Assembly (NCBI GenBank): GCA_002256115.1
Contig: NKIK01000007.1
Span: forward strand, 60,799-124,798
Length of the DNA: 64,000 bases
Direction: 5' to 3'
Source of the DNA: Burkholderiales bacterium PBB3
GTDB lineage: Bacteria; Pseudomonadota; Gammaproteobacteria; Burkholderiales; Burkholderiaceae_C
The first letter of the stretch is position 1; each line of letters begins with the position of its first letter. Of this stretch, positions 51,042 to 59,283 are shown one piece after another. A program made the position numbers and the translations under genes. The notes under the pieces are model-generated. The model had not been told where the DNA came from and did no database searches. It was given only the letters and a program-made list of their open reading frames with translations.

Positions 51042-52661
51042 ATGAAGCTAATGCGTATTGAAAGAGGTGTGGCGCGTGCCATTGCCCTTATCGCGTTCAT
51101 GTCCGTTGGCGTAGCATCTAGTGCCAATGCGTCGGACTACATTCCGTTAGTGGGTCGCAGTAACTCCTCGTTCAGCACTATTTACTCCCCGGATGCATTT
51201 GCAACCGGATCAGTTTTATCCATTGATTCTTCTGCAAAAGAGGTGTTGCTCGTTTCTTCTTTGGGACAAAACAACAATCTACGCTGGAGGACATTTCTAC
51301 CGCCTGGTACCAAAGTTTTTGAAGCATCTTTGTTTACGTACTCCAATGCGGTGGAGACAAAGATCGCAGGCCGTTTTGGGGCCACTCCCGTGTCATTCGT
51401 GGATCAAGTAACTCAGACAGCATCAGACTCTTTTGTGCGTTCTGATGCGCTAGCAAAGCTTTTGGCTGGCAATGAATTGCTGTATTTCAGCCCCTTAGTT
51501 ACCTTTTCAGATGGAACTCAAGCTGGCTCAGGTACCACACGGCTCTCAGCACGCCAGGAAGCTATTACTCCTGTACCTTCTACCAAAGGTGGGTGGGTCT
51601 ACTTCAATACCTTGCAGTCTCCCGGCAGTATCATCAAGAATATCGATGTCCGCGTTACTGTGGATGAGACGTGCTACCGCAATTGGTTTGCCAAAGCTCA
51701 ATTCGATTTGAGCGGCAACCCTCGCGAAGACGTAGAGCACACTTGCGATGGTTCAACAGGTGTGCCGGTTGTGACTCTCACTCAAATTGCGTTGAGTGCA
51801 GCCTCTTTGACAAAAGGCACATCTAACACGGTCAGTATTACGCCCTTGCCCTCTGGCGCAACTCTGCCAAGTTGCTTCGCTACCGATGCGTCTGGTGTGA
51901 CTAGCGCGCAAGTGACGATTAGTGGTTCCACTATTGCACTGAACCCAAACGCTGCAGGCATCACCTCCAACCAGACAGTCATCATTAGGTGCGGTCAAAC
52001 TACAGCTAGCTTGGCTATCGTGCCGGCAGTAACTGCGGTTACTCTGACGGGCATTAGTCTGAGTGCGTCTTCAGTAATGAACAGCAGCACAGATCCCTTA
52101 ACAATCAATGCCTTGCCAGCTGGAGCCGTTTTACCCACCTGTACCGCTCCGTTGCCCCCCTTCAACATTCCTAACCCGTATGTCAAAGTGGACGGCAACA
52201 AGATTACGTTGACCGCCAATGGTATGGCTGTAACAGAGAAGAAAACCGTGGACATTGACTGCGGAGGGTTTAAGGCATCCTTCACGGTGGATGTTCCATT
52301 GTCTGTTGTTGAGTCAACAGAGGCAGACGGTACTTTGACGCTCAAATTCAAGCTGCAACCTACTAGTTCAGAAATTGGCAAAACCACCAAAGTTTGGGTT
52401 GCTGCGCGCTTGCCTGCCACCAGTTCTTTTGTAACTACCGATACCTGGTTCTTCAGAACGCCATCCACGTGGCAGACGCTGATACTTCCGAACCTAGACC
52501 TCTTGCTATTCAAAACATTTACGGCGGTTGGCGCAAGTGAAGATATCGTTGTACCGACCGGTTTACCTAAGGATCTCATGCAGTATTACGCGCTAGAAAT
52601 TCATATGGGGTACCAGACCGCAGCTGGCCAGTTCAAGAACATAGGCCGCATCTGGAAATAG
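51042..52661 (+). CDS. Exported protein with Ig-like (Big-type) repeats
   Basis: A 539-residue protein with a signal peptide (RAIALIAFMSVGVASSANAS). The N-terminal 230 residues are beta-rich without a recognised domain. Two similar blocks follow, each of about 80 residues: LTQIALSAASLTKGTSNTVS and LTGISLSASSVMNSSTDPLT, each then PxGAxLPxC, in the pattern of bacterial Ig-like domains with a conserved Cys. The C-terminal block (EADGTLTLKFKLQPTSSEIG, then WVAARLPATSS) looks like another domain also found in adhesin-like proteins. Starts about 120 bases after the previous stop, beyond a strong terminator, and has its own terminator. Confidence 0.75.
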   Translation: MKLMRIERGVARAIALIAFMSVGVASSANASDYIPLVGRSNSSFSTIYSPDAFATGSVLSIDSSAKEVLLVSSLGQNNNLRWRTFLPPGTKVFEASLFTYSNAVETKIAGRFGATPVSFVDQVTQTASDSFVRSDALAKLLAGNELLYFSPLVTFSDGTQAGSGTTRLSARQEAITPVPSTKGGWVYFNTLQSPGSIIKNIDVRVTVDETCYRNWFAKAQFDLSGNPREDVEHTCDGSTGVPVVTLTQIALSAASLTKGTSNTVSITPLPSGATLPSCFATDASGVTSAQVTISGSTIALNPNAAGITSNQTVIIRCGQTTASLAIVPAVTAVTLTGISLSASSVMNSSTDPLTINALPAGAVLPTCTAPLPPFNIPNPYVKVDGNKITLTANGMAVTEKKTVDIDCGGFKASFTVDVPLSVVESTEADGTLTLKFKLQPTSSEIGKTTKVWVAARLPATSSFVTTDTWFFRTPSTWQTLILPNLDLLLFKTFTAVGASEDIVVPTGLPKDLMQYYALEIHMGYQTAAGQFKNIGRIWK

Positions 52662-52696
52662 CGTACTCTTAGCAAGCGGCGCCAGTAGCCGTTTTC

Positions 52697-52734
52697 ACGC
52701 CCAAAGAAATTCGTTTCTTTGGGCGTTGTATTTT
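52697..52734 (+). terminator. Rho-independent terminator with TTCG loop
   Basis: Perfect 13-base stem ACGCCCAAAGAAA / TTTCTTTGGGCGT around a TTCG tetraloop, then TGTATTTT. It closes the gene for the Ig-like exported protein. Confidence 0.85.
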
Positions 52735-52765
52735 CAGGCGCTATTGGCGTGACAAGGCGACTGCC

Positions 52766-53734
52766 GTGACACCAAAACTTCGTTCTGCACTTTTAAGACT
52801 TGTTAGATGGCTTCACCATCTCGACTTTGGATACTTCCTTCCCGGGATTTCCCGAATGCCTTTGGCGTTGGCATATCGGCTGTCTGCTTGTCGAGAATGG
52901 ATCAACCAAGTCTCTGGCCGAGACTGGCGCTCTGTGGCATTGGGAACTCGACATATTCAAAAGCAAAGTCTTGCAGCCTACACTCTGTTGGACTACGGTT
53001 CGGCTGCCACAGACAAAAGAACTTGGCAGAAAGCTCGCTTCGCTACGGAAGCCCGAGAAGAGTTTGAGGCATGGCTAGTCATCAAAAACAGACTGAATGA
53101 ACTGAACTGCACTTTTCTACCTGCATCGGCTCAAGAGACCTGTTCAAAGCGAGATCGCGGCCTGGTACTTCTTACCCCTCACTTTGATAGCTTCTTTCTG
53201 GGCGCCGCATTTCTGGCAAGGGCAGGTGGTTCAATCAACTTTATGGCCTCGGCCATCACCCACGACCCGCGTGTAGACACAGCGGTACAAGAGCACTTTG
53301 AGGGCAAGTATCGAGGTCTTGAGGCACACCTTAACGGTGGAAAAATTGTCAATATGGAGGATGGGATGCGTCCGTTTTACCGCATGCTAGAGCGCAAGGA
53401 AACACTCATCGTCTTAGGAGACTCGCCACCTTTGCAGCCTGAGCTAAGTGATGCCGACCTTGCCGTCAATTTCCTCGGAGCGGTAAGACGCCTTGCGGGC
53501 GGTGCATTGCGTCTTGCTCAATCCACGGACAGCAATCTCGGAGCGTATGTATGCAACTACAAAAGCCCGGGCAACTATGTTGTGGAGATGTGCCCCATCG
53601 GGCTGGCTAGCGACCCCCAAACGGTGCAACGAATCTATGACTTCTTTAGCGCGGCCATACTAAAGAATCCTGGTCTATGGTGGGGTTCAGACCTACTTCC
53701 CAGCATGCCTCTCGAACCCATATCTCATGAATAG
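52766..53734 (+). CDS. Lysophospholipid/lipid A acyltransferase-like protein (LABLAT superfamily)
   Basis: A 322-residue protein starting with GTG (AAGG about 9 bases upstream). It has the layout of LpxL/HtrB-like acyltransferases: LVLLTPHFDSFFLGAAFLAR corresponds to the catalytic region and TLIVLGDSPPLQPEL to the later conserved loop. In LpxL the motif is HxxxxD/E; here it reads HFDSFF, so the acid is at +2 and the site is not canonical. It may transfer acyl chains to a lipid or glycan, or be inactive. It converges with the GNAT-like gene. Confidence 0.65.
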   Translation: MTPKLRSALLRLVRWLHHLDFGYFLPGISRMPLALAYRLSACREWINQVSGRDWRSVALGTRHIQKQSLAAYTLLDYGSAATDKRTWQKARFATEAREEFEAWLVIKNRLNELNCTFLPASAQETCSKRDRGLVLLTPHFDSFFLGAAFLARAGGSINFMASAITHDPRVDTAVQEHFEGKYRGLEAHLNGGKIVNMEDGMRPFYRMLERKETLIVLGDSPPLQPELSDADLAVNFLGAVRRLAGGALRLAQSTDSNLGAYVCNYKSPGNYVVEMCPIGLASDPQTVQRIYDFFSAAILKNPGLWWGSDLLPSMPLEPISHE

Positions 53735-53741
53735 GGGTGCC

Positions 53742-54716
53742 CTACCTGAAGTCCGTATCTCCACCGGTTAGCCACCACTTCAGGTGGGGCGGTGCTGAGT
53801 TTGGCAAAGTGACTGCTGCGGCGCACACTGAGGTTGAACTGGGCGAAGTGCAATCCAGCCACTGGGCAACGGCATCTGAACACCAAAGCTTCAAGTCAAC
53901 CCCTCCACCCGCGGATGCCATCTCGCGCGCCGCCGCCACCATGAGCGGAGACGACTCTGGTGATGTCGTGATCCAGTCCATCAGCTCCCACTGCGCTTCG
54001 TTCAGACTATCCAGACCGGCGGAGGTGCGCCTCAATACAACGACACCTTTACGATCTGAGCCGTCGCTCCGCCGCACCCACGCACATCGGTAATCATGCT
54101 CCGGATGATTCGCATAGCGGTGCCTGAACCATGCACCCGTTCGGGCAGGAGCAGCAAAATCCACAAGCTCTGCCTGCATGTCAAACCATAAAGTATCGAT
54201 CTCTGCTTCACAGTTTGCATCAGCCCAATTCACTGGCTCCAGCACGAAGTCGTGGCCCATCGAGCAATGCCAATTCAACTCCACAATACCGCCAGTCCGC
54301 GTGTAATGCCCCAGTCGTTCGCCCAATCGCATATGCCGGTCATTGGGAAAGCCAAAACCCAAAGCAGAGCCGCTATCCACGCCGACATGCCTCTTAAAAA
54401 ATCCTTCTGTCACTAATCCGAAAGGCCCTTTGTGCGAAAGCGCAGCACGTCCCTCCGCAGCTACCATCACGTCGCCAATATGCACTGCGCGGACAGGCCG
54501 ACCGCCCAAAAAAATCTCTCGGTAAGTGCCTCCGTAGTGCGCCAATAGCTCACCTTCTGGCGACCACGCGCCGACACCCACACCCCGGCCAGAACCATAC
54601 TTCCAATTCCAAAGTTCCGCCGACATTGGATGGCCAAATACCCGCTGAAATAGGCTCCGCACATCCAATGCGCTATTTCCCCCAATGTCGGCTACCAACC
54701 ATTCTCGCTGGCTCAT
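53742..54716 (-). CDS. GNAT-like acyltransferase protein of a surface-polysaccharide locus
   Basis: A 324-residue protein; ATG 54716 overlaps the ABC ATPase stop (ATGA) and a TTG at 54728 is less likely. The N-terminus resembles GNAT proteins found in polysaccharide loci (FQRVFGHPMSAELWNWKYGS, GELLAHYGGTYREIFLGGRP, IGDVMVAAEGRAAL). This is often annotated as an N-acetyltransferase; the later half is not recognised. It is the last gene of the Wzm/Wzt operon on this strand and probably decorates the exported glycan. Confidence 0.65.
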   Translation of the reverse strand: MSQREWLVADIGGNSALDVRSLFQRVFGHPMSAELWNWKYGSGRGVGVGAWSPEGELLAHYGGTYREIFLGGRPVRAVHIGDVMVAAEGRAALSHKGPFGLVTEGFFKRHVGVDSGSALGFGFPNDRHMRLGERLGHYTRTGGIVELNWHCSMGHDFVLEPVNWADANCEAEIDTLWFDMQAELVDFAAPARTGAWFRHRYANHPEHDYRCAWVRRSDGSDRKGVVVLRRTSAGLDSLNEAQWELMDWITTSPESSPLMVAAAREMASAGGGVDLKLWCSDAVAQWLDCTSPSSTSVCAAAVTLPNSAPPHLKWWLTGGDTDFR

Positions 54717-56008
54717 GCGATGGCCCAACGGTGTGGCAACCGAACTAGCCCCTGCTCAAGGTCAGCCTGAACTACGCGCAACTTGACCGCACGCTCCATC
54801 ACCTCATACACATGCAAGCCCCGCTCACATCCCAAGATAACGGAAATTGTGTAGTCACCCTTCAACAACGGAACGGCATCAAAAGTCAATACTGCGCATC
54901 CGCTGCCCCCGGCATCGCGCCTCAGCTCAAATCCGTCGTTGGCACTGCCCGCACTACAAACCACCATTCCATTTGCGTGGGCAAATCCGAAGGCAACGGA
55001 AGGGCAGGGCAGCGCAGGATCTGATGCAAAACCCACACGCAAAACCAACTGCGTTACACCAGAGTGAATGGCCAATTCGGTACCCCGCACGCCATCTGCA
55101 AAAGCCTCAATATTCACCAGCACGGCGGTGCCAGCAGCAGCAACGCGGTGGGTAATTAAGTCCTCGTTTCCGCCAACAGACTTTTGTGCATTGACCAAGC
55201 CTGAAACTGCGTCCGCAGGCAAAGACACGGCCCGTGTATCTGCTGACTCGGTTACCAACGATGTTTCGTAGGCAGAGGTCACTCGGGCCGCCGCATCAAT
55301 CATACGAACACGCCCACCTTCCATCCAAATTGCCCGCGAGCACAACGCTTGAACGTGGTACATCGCATGCGAGCAAAACAGAATTGTCGCGCCACGGTCC
55401 TTCAGAGCCATGATGCGGTCAAAAGACTTGCGGGCGAACGCTCCGTCGCCAACTGACAATGCCTCATCCACCACCAAAATATCCGGATCAACGCTAGTAG
55501 CAACAGCAAACGCTAACCGCATAAACATGCCACTTGAATAGGTCTTGACCGGCTGATCGATGAACTTGCCGATATCTGCAAATGCCAGAATGTCGTCTAG
55601 TTTGGCATCCACCTCGGGGCGGCTTAGCCCCAAGATCGCGGCGTTCATGTAAACATTTTCGCGCCCGCTGAAATCGGGGCTGAACCCTGCACCAAGCTCC
55701 AACAACGCGGCCACACGGCCCCGCACAGCCAGACTTCCTGTGGTTGGCGTTAACGTGCCACACACCATTTGCAGCAGCGTTGACTTACCCGCGCCATTGC
55801 GCCCGACCAAGCCTACTACCTCGCCGCGGCCGATATCAAAACTCACCTCCTGCAGTGCCCAAAACTCTCGGCTGTACTGCTTCCAGCGACCCCACAACAG
55901 CTCCTTCAGCCGATCACTCGGCGTATTAAACAGGCTATAGCTCTTGCCTAGACCGCGGGCCTCAATCACCGGCAAGTCCGCTCTGTGAGTGTTTGAATCA
56001 GACAACAT
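54713..56008 (-). CDS. Wzt-like ABC exporter ATPase with C-terminal glycan-binding domain
   Basis: A 431-residue protein starting at ATG 56008, inside the end of the permease gene; the open stretch to 56077 is not family-like. The ABC part has Walker A GLVGRNGAGKSTLLQMVCG, the Q-loop region ALLELGAGFSPDFSGREN, signature YSSGMFMRLAFAV and Walker B ILVVDEALSVGDGAFARK. The extra C-terminal domain of about 170 residues resembles Wzt, which binds the polymer end in ABC-dependent O-polysaccharide export. Upstream is its permease; downstream the GNAT-like gene. Confidence 0.88.
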   Translation of the reverse strand: MLSDSNTHRADLPVIEARGLGKSYSLFNTPSDRLKELLWGRWKQYSREFWALQEVSFDIGRGEVVGLVGRNGAGKSTLLQMVCGTLTPTTGSLAVRGRVAALLELGAGFSPDFSGRENVYMNAAILGLSRPEVDAKLDDILAFADIGKFIDQPVKTYSSGMFMRLAFAVATSVDPDILVVDEALSVGDGAFARKSFDRIMALKDRGATILFCSHAMYHVQALCSRAIWMEGGRVRMIDAAARVTSAYETSLVTESADTRAVSLPADAVSGLVNAQKSVGGNEDLITHRVAAAGTAVLVNIEAFADGVRGTELAIHSGVTQLVLRVGFASDPALPCPSVAFGFAHANGMVVCSAGSANDGFELRRDAGGSGCAVLTFDAVPLLKGDYTISVILGCERGLHVYEVMERAVKLRVVQADLEQGLVRLPHRWAIA

Positions 56009-56822
56009 CTGCAAACCCCACGCGCGCTGTTTTGAAAAATGCGGCACCCACAAAAGCCACTGCCATGCAAGCCACAAACTGCCACCCCAGCAAGGCCCAA
56101 TCGGGCCATTGCCCTAACAACAAAACCTCACGCGTTTGGCTCATTACCAAAGCGAGCGGATTCAAAAACATCAATCCCCGTGCCGCCTCCGGCAAAGCCT
56201 CCACCGGAAAGAATATGGGGCTTAAAAACATGAGTGCGCTCAGCGCGGCCCCCAGCAGTTGCCCAACATCCTGAACATAGGTGCCAATGGCACTCAATAA
56301 CCAGCCCAAGCCCACGCACAGCGGAAGCAGTGGCAGCCACACCAATGGCAAAGCCAAAGCGGTCCATTGCAAGCTACCCAGCTCCCAGGCGCTCAGGCCC
56401 ACTAGCAACAGCATAGACACCGCAAGCCCCACCAGCGCGCTGCACACATTCACCCAGGACAGTACCTCTAGCGGAAACACCACTTTCTTCACCAAATGCG
56501 GCTGCTCCCGTACGAGATTGGGCGCACGGTTCACGCACTCAGCAAAGAAATTAAACACCGCCAGTCCCGCGTAAATGCGCAGCGCAAAACTCAGGTTACT
56601 TTCATCCAAGCCAAACCACTTTTGCTTCATCACATTGCGAAATACAAACGTATACACCCCCAGCATCAGCAGCGGCGTAAGCACCAGCCACACGGTACCC
56701 AGCCAAGATTGTCGATACCGCGCCGCGACATCGCGCCCGGCAAACTGGCGTATCAAGCCCCAATGCCGATAGGGCAACAAATAGTCAAACAAATGCTTCA
56801 AAGTACAAACCCAACAATTCAA
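55998..56822 (-). CDS. Wzm-like ABC exporter permease
   Basis: A 274-residue ABC-2 type membrane protein with six hydrophobic segments and the cytosolic AARYRQSWLGTVWLVLTPLL start typical of Wzm/KpsM/TagG. PIFFPVEALPEAARGLMFLN, followed by NPLALVMSQTREVLL, is the conserved second half. No ATG start was found; the frame opens with TTG at 56822 and other TTG codons are possible. Pairs with the ATPase next to it to move lipid-linked polysaccharide across the inner membrane. Confidence 0.87.
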   Translation of the reverse strand: MNCWVCTLKHLFDYLLPYRHWGLIRQFAGRDVAARYRQSWLGTVWLVLTPLLMLGVYTFVFRNVMKQKWFGLDESNLSFALRIYAGLAVFNFFAECVNRAPNLVREQPHLVKKVVFPLEVLSWVNVCSALVGLAVSMLLLVGLSAWELGSLQWTALALPLVWLPLLPLCVGLGWLLSAIGTYVQDVGQLLGAALSALMFLSPIFFPVEALPEAARGLMFLNPLALVMSQTREVLLLGQWPDWALLGWQFVACMAVAFVGAAFFKTARVGFADVV

Positions 56823-56830
56823 CCAACAAA

Positions 56831-56866
56831 AACAAAAAACCGCCTGACGGTCACATCAAGCGGTTG
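56831..56866 (-). terminator. Terminator between the Crp-like gene and the exporter operon
   Basis: On the minus strand AACCGCTTGA and TCAGGCGGTT pair around an 8-base loop, then TTTTGTTTTTG. It ends the Crp/Fnr-like transcript before the wzm-like gene. Confidence 0.7.
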
Positions 56867-56895
56867 CTGCAGCTAGAGCGCCAGAATTTTACCGG

Positions 56896-57594
56896 CTAAG
56901 CTTTTGGCGGGCTTACCCGTCCCTCTGCAATGTCTTTCAGCGCATCCAGCTGTATCAAACGCAGCACATTACCCTCACGCTCCAGCACCTTGTTCAAAAA
57001 CAACAGCTGAAAAGACCGCGTGACCGTCTCCCGGCTCGCATTGATCATGATCGCCAACTCCTGGTGCGTGGGCGCTTGGTCTACCTCGGTTACCCCGCCA
57101 TGCACGTTCTGCGGCAACTGCAGCAACAAAACGCACAGGCGCTGAAACGGATTGGGCAGGCTCAACAAGGTGCGTTGTGCCATCACCAGCCGCACCCGAT
57201 TTGCCAACCGGGTCATCACTGCCTGCGCCAGCCCGGGGTTGTTCAAAATTAAGTCTTTGGCCACCGGCACATCCAAAAACGCCACGGTGGACTTAACTGC
57301 CGCCACCACAAACTCAGACGGTGCCTTGCCATCTACCAAAGACAACTCGCCAAAATAATCGCCAGGATCCACAAAATACAAACCGACGCTGCGCCCATCC
57401 ACCGTAAAGTCCACGCCCTGCAACCGTCCCTCTACCAGAAACCCAAGCTCCTGCACCGGTACATCCTTGGACATCACCATCGCCCGACGCGCGTAAGAAC
57501 GCAGCGTCATCCTGCTCGACAGTGACTCCAAAACCTCCCGCTGCAGCGGTGCCAGCAGCGGGAACTGCAATAACAATTGAACTGACGTTGGCAT
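56896..57594 (-). CDS. Crp/Fnr-family transcriptional regulator lacking the canonical cAMP arginine
   Basis: A 232-residue regulator; start ATG 57594 (MPTSVQLLLQFPLLAPLQRE), the open stretch to 57723 being non-coding. The cyclic-nucleotide-binding fold has DPGDYFGELSLVDG with Glu83, but the following Arg-Ser pair of CRP reads Pro92-Ser93 (GKAPSEF). The winged helix has THQELAIMINASRETVTRSF, whose SRETVxR recognition helix matches that of E. coli CRP and predicts TGTGA recognition. It is divergent from the FecR/cyclase operon, with a CRP-like site between them. Effector unknown. Confidence 0.88.
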   Translation of the reverse strand: MPTSVQLLLQFPLLAPLQREVLESLSSRMTLRSYARRAMVMSKDVPVQELGFLVEGRLQGVDFTVDGRSVGLYFVDPGDYFGELSLVDGKAPSEFVVAAVKSTVAFLDVPVAKDLILNNPGLAQAVMTRLANRVRLVMAQRTLLSLPNPFQRLCVLLLQLPQNVHGGVTEVDQAPTHQELAIMINASRETVTRSFQLLFLNKVLEREGNVLRLIQLDALKDIAEGRVSPPKA

Positions 57595-57639
57595 TACCGA
57601 CCAGTTTAACGAGGTAACCCCAAGCAACAACACCACACT

Positions 57640-57655
57640 TGTGACCCCGAACACA
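57640..57655. promoter_or_regulatory. CRP-like binding site
   Basis: TGTGACCCCGAACACA matches TGTGA-N6-TCACA in nine of the ten half-site positions. It lies between the Crp-like gene and the FecR/cyclase operon, 46 bases from the regulator start and about 70 from the fecR-like start. Confidence 0.5.
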
Positions 57656-57723
57656 CCCCCTGCAAGGTAAGGGATGGATAATCCAGCTCTGGGCAAAGCC
57701 CGCCTTCCTTTCGAGGAGATCAC

Positions 57724-59283
57724 ATGAAAACCCCGTTTAAAACCAATCTCTGGGCTCGCAAGGCCCCCGCTGTATTTGTTGCCTGTGCTTTACTTGCTGC
57801 GCAAAACTTGGTCTGGGCGCAAGAGCCCGCCATCGTTGGCGAGGCCACCATGGTCATCGGCCTGGCTAAGCTACAAAGTGCCGATGGCTCATCGCGTGCG
57901 GTAGATCGCGGCACTGCCATTCGTGTGGGCGACCGCATTGAAACCCAGGCCGGCGGCCACGTCCACCTGCGCTTTGTAGACGGCGGACGCCTCAGCATCC
58001 GCCCCGCAAGCAGCCTGCAAGTTGAAGATTACAGCCACTCAGACCGCGCTCCGCAGTCTGGTTCGATCAAATTCCGTCTCGACGAGGGCGTTGTCCGTTC
58101 CATCACCGGCAGCTGGGGGGAGGCCGCCCGAGATCGTTTTCGCCTGAATACACCCGTCGCCGCCATAGGCGTCAAGGGCACAGACTTTGTAGTTAAGTCT
58201 GACGGCGAAACAACCTCTGCCTCTGTATTCACCGGTGCCATCATGCTCACCCCGCTGCTCAATGGCTGCAGCAAAAGCGTTGGCCCCTGCCTCAATGGCA
58301 CGGAAAAGCTCCTCTCTGAGGACATGAAAGGTCAGATGCTGGAATTCAGTCGCCAGCAAGCGGCACCTCAGTTAGTGCCCGCCGTAGATTTGCTGGCCCG
58401 CAATGCCCGCCCCAACCTGGGCACCGAAGTTGCCATCCGCCTAGAAAAATCACTCCCAACTGAAGACACCCAAGCCTTGGCGCGTGCGTCCAAAGCCGTC
58501 GTGTCTGAGGTTCGTGCCAGTGCGGTGGTGGCTGCCATTGCGCCAGTAGTGCCCACCGTGCCACCCATTGAAGTACCAGTCATCGTAGCCCCGCCGGTGG
58601 ATGCGCCTGTTGTGGTGGTGCCGCCGCCGGTCGTAACCCCTCCGGTAGTAGAGAAACCCGTGGTGGTGGTGCCCCCAGTGCCTGTCGTGCCTGATTTGCC
58701 CGTTGTGACACTACCCCCGCCCGATGTGGTGGTGGTTGTGCCCACCCCAGTCCCCACACCCATCTTGCCCCCCCAAGTGACCCAGCTCGTCTGGAGCCGC
58801 TTTGCCTGGACCACCCAGATGGAGGGCGACGCCTTTACCCGCAATATCGAACAAGCCGTAGCCACTGGCTTTGACCGCTTGCCCGGCAATGGCAGTTACA
58901 CCCTGTATCGCCAAAGCGCCGCCAGCGGTGCGGTGCTAGCCTCTGCTGACGCCAAAGCTAGCTTCCGCTTGGCAGATAGCACCGCCCAAATCGTGCGCAA
59001 CGAAGGCCGCAACATTGACCCCGTCAACGTTCACAGTGGCACGCTTGATATCGACTTCACCCACGCCAGCTTCACCACGGCGTTGGCGCTTACTAACGCC
59101 ACCATTGGCGCAGAATCGTTTACGGCCAGCGGCAGCATCAAAACAAACGGCGTGTTCCAAGCCACAGCATCCAACGGCACCCTCAACGGCGCAGTTACGC
59201 TAGACGGCAAAGAAGCAGGCTACGCATTTGAGCGCTCGCTGAACGCTGGCGTCCTGCGGGGTGTCACGCTCTGGGGCCGCTAG
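57724..59283 (+). CDS. Exported FecR-domain protein
   Basis: A 519-residue protein with a good ribosome site (GAGGAGA) and a signal peptide (FVACALLAAQNLVWAQEP). Residues about 40-165 form a FecR domain: GIAVRVGD-like TAIRVGDRIETQAGGHVHLR, VDGGRLSIRPASSLQVED, then RFRLNTPVAAIGVKGTDFVV. This is the typical pattern of FecR proteins that sense or scaffold at the envelope. A Val/Pro-rich linker (about 265-345) leads to a C-terminal domain, which looks beta-rich. It is first of three consecutive genes: FecR, CHASE2-cyclase, TPR/barrel. Confidence 0.88.
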   Translation: MKTPFKTNLWARKAPAVFVACALLAAQNLVWAQEPAIVGEATMVIGLAKLQSADGSSRAVDRGTAIRVGDRIETQAGGHVHLRFVDGGRLSIRPASSLQVEDYSHSDRAPQSGSIKFRLDEGVVRSITGSWGEAARDRFRLNTPVAAIGVKGTDFVVKSDGETTSASVFTGAIMLTPLLNGCSKSVGPCLNGTEKLLSEDMKGQMLEFSRQQAAPQLVPAVDLLARNARPNLGTEVAIRLEKSLPTEDTQALARASKAVVSEVRASAVVAAIAPVVPTVPPIEVPVIVAPPVDAPVVVVPPPVVTPPVVEKPVVVVPPVPVVPDLPVVTLPPPDVVVVVPTPVPTPILPPQVTQLVWSRFAWTTQMEGDAFTRNIEQAVATGFDRLPGNGSYTLYRQSAASGAVLASADAKASFRLADSTAQIVRNEGRNIDPVNVHSGTLDIDFTHASFTTALALTNATIGAESFTASGSIKTNGVFQATASNGTLNGAVTLDGKEAGYAFERSLNAGVLRGVTLWGR

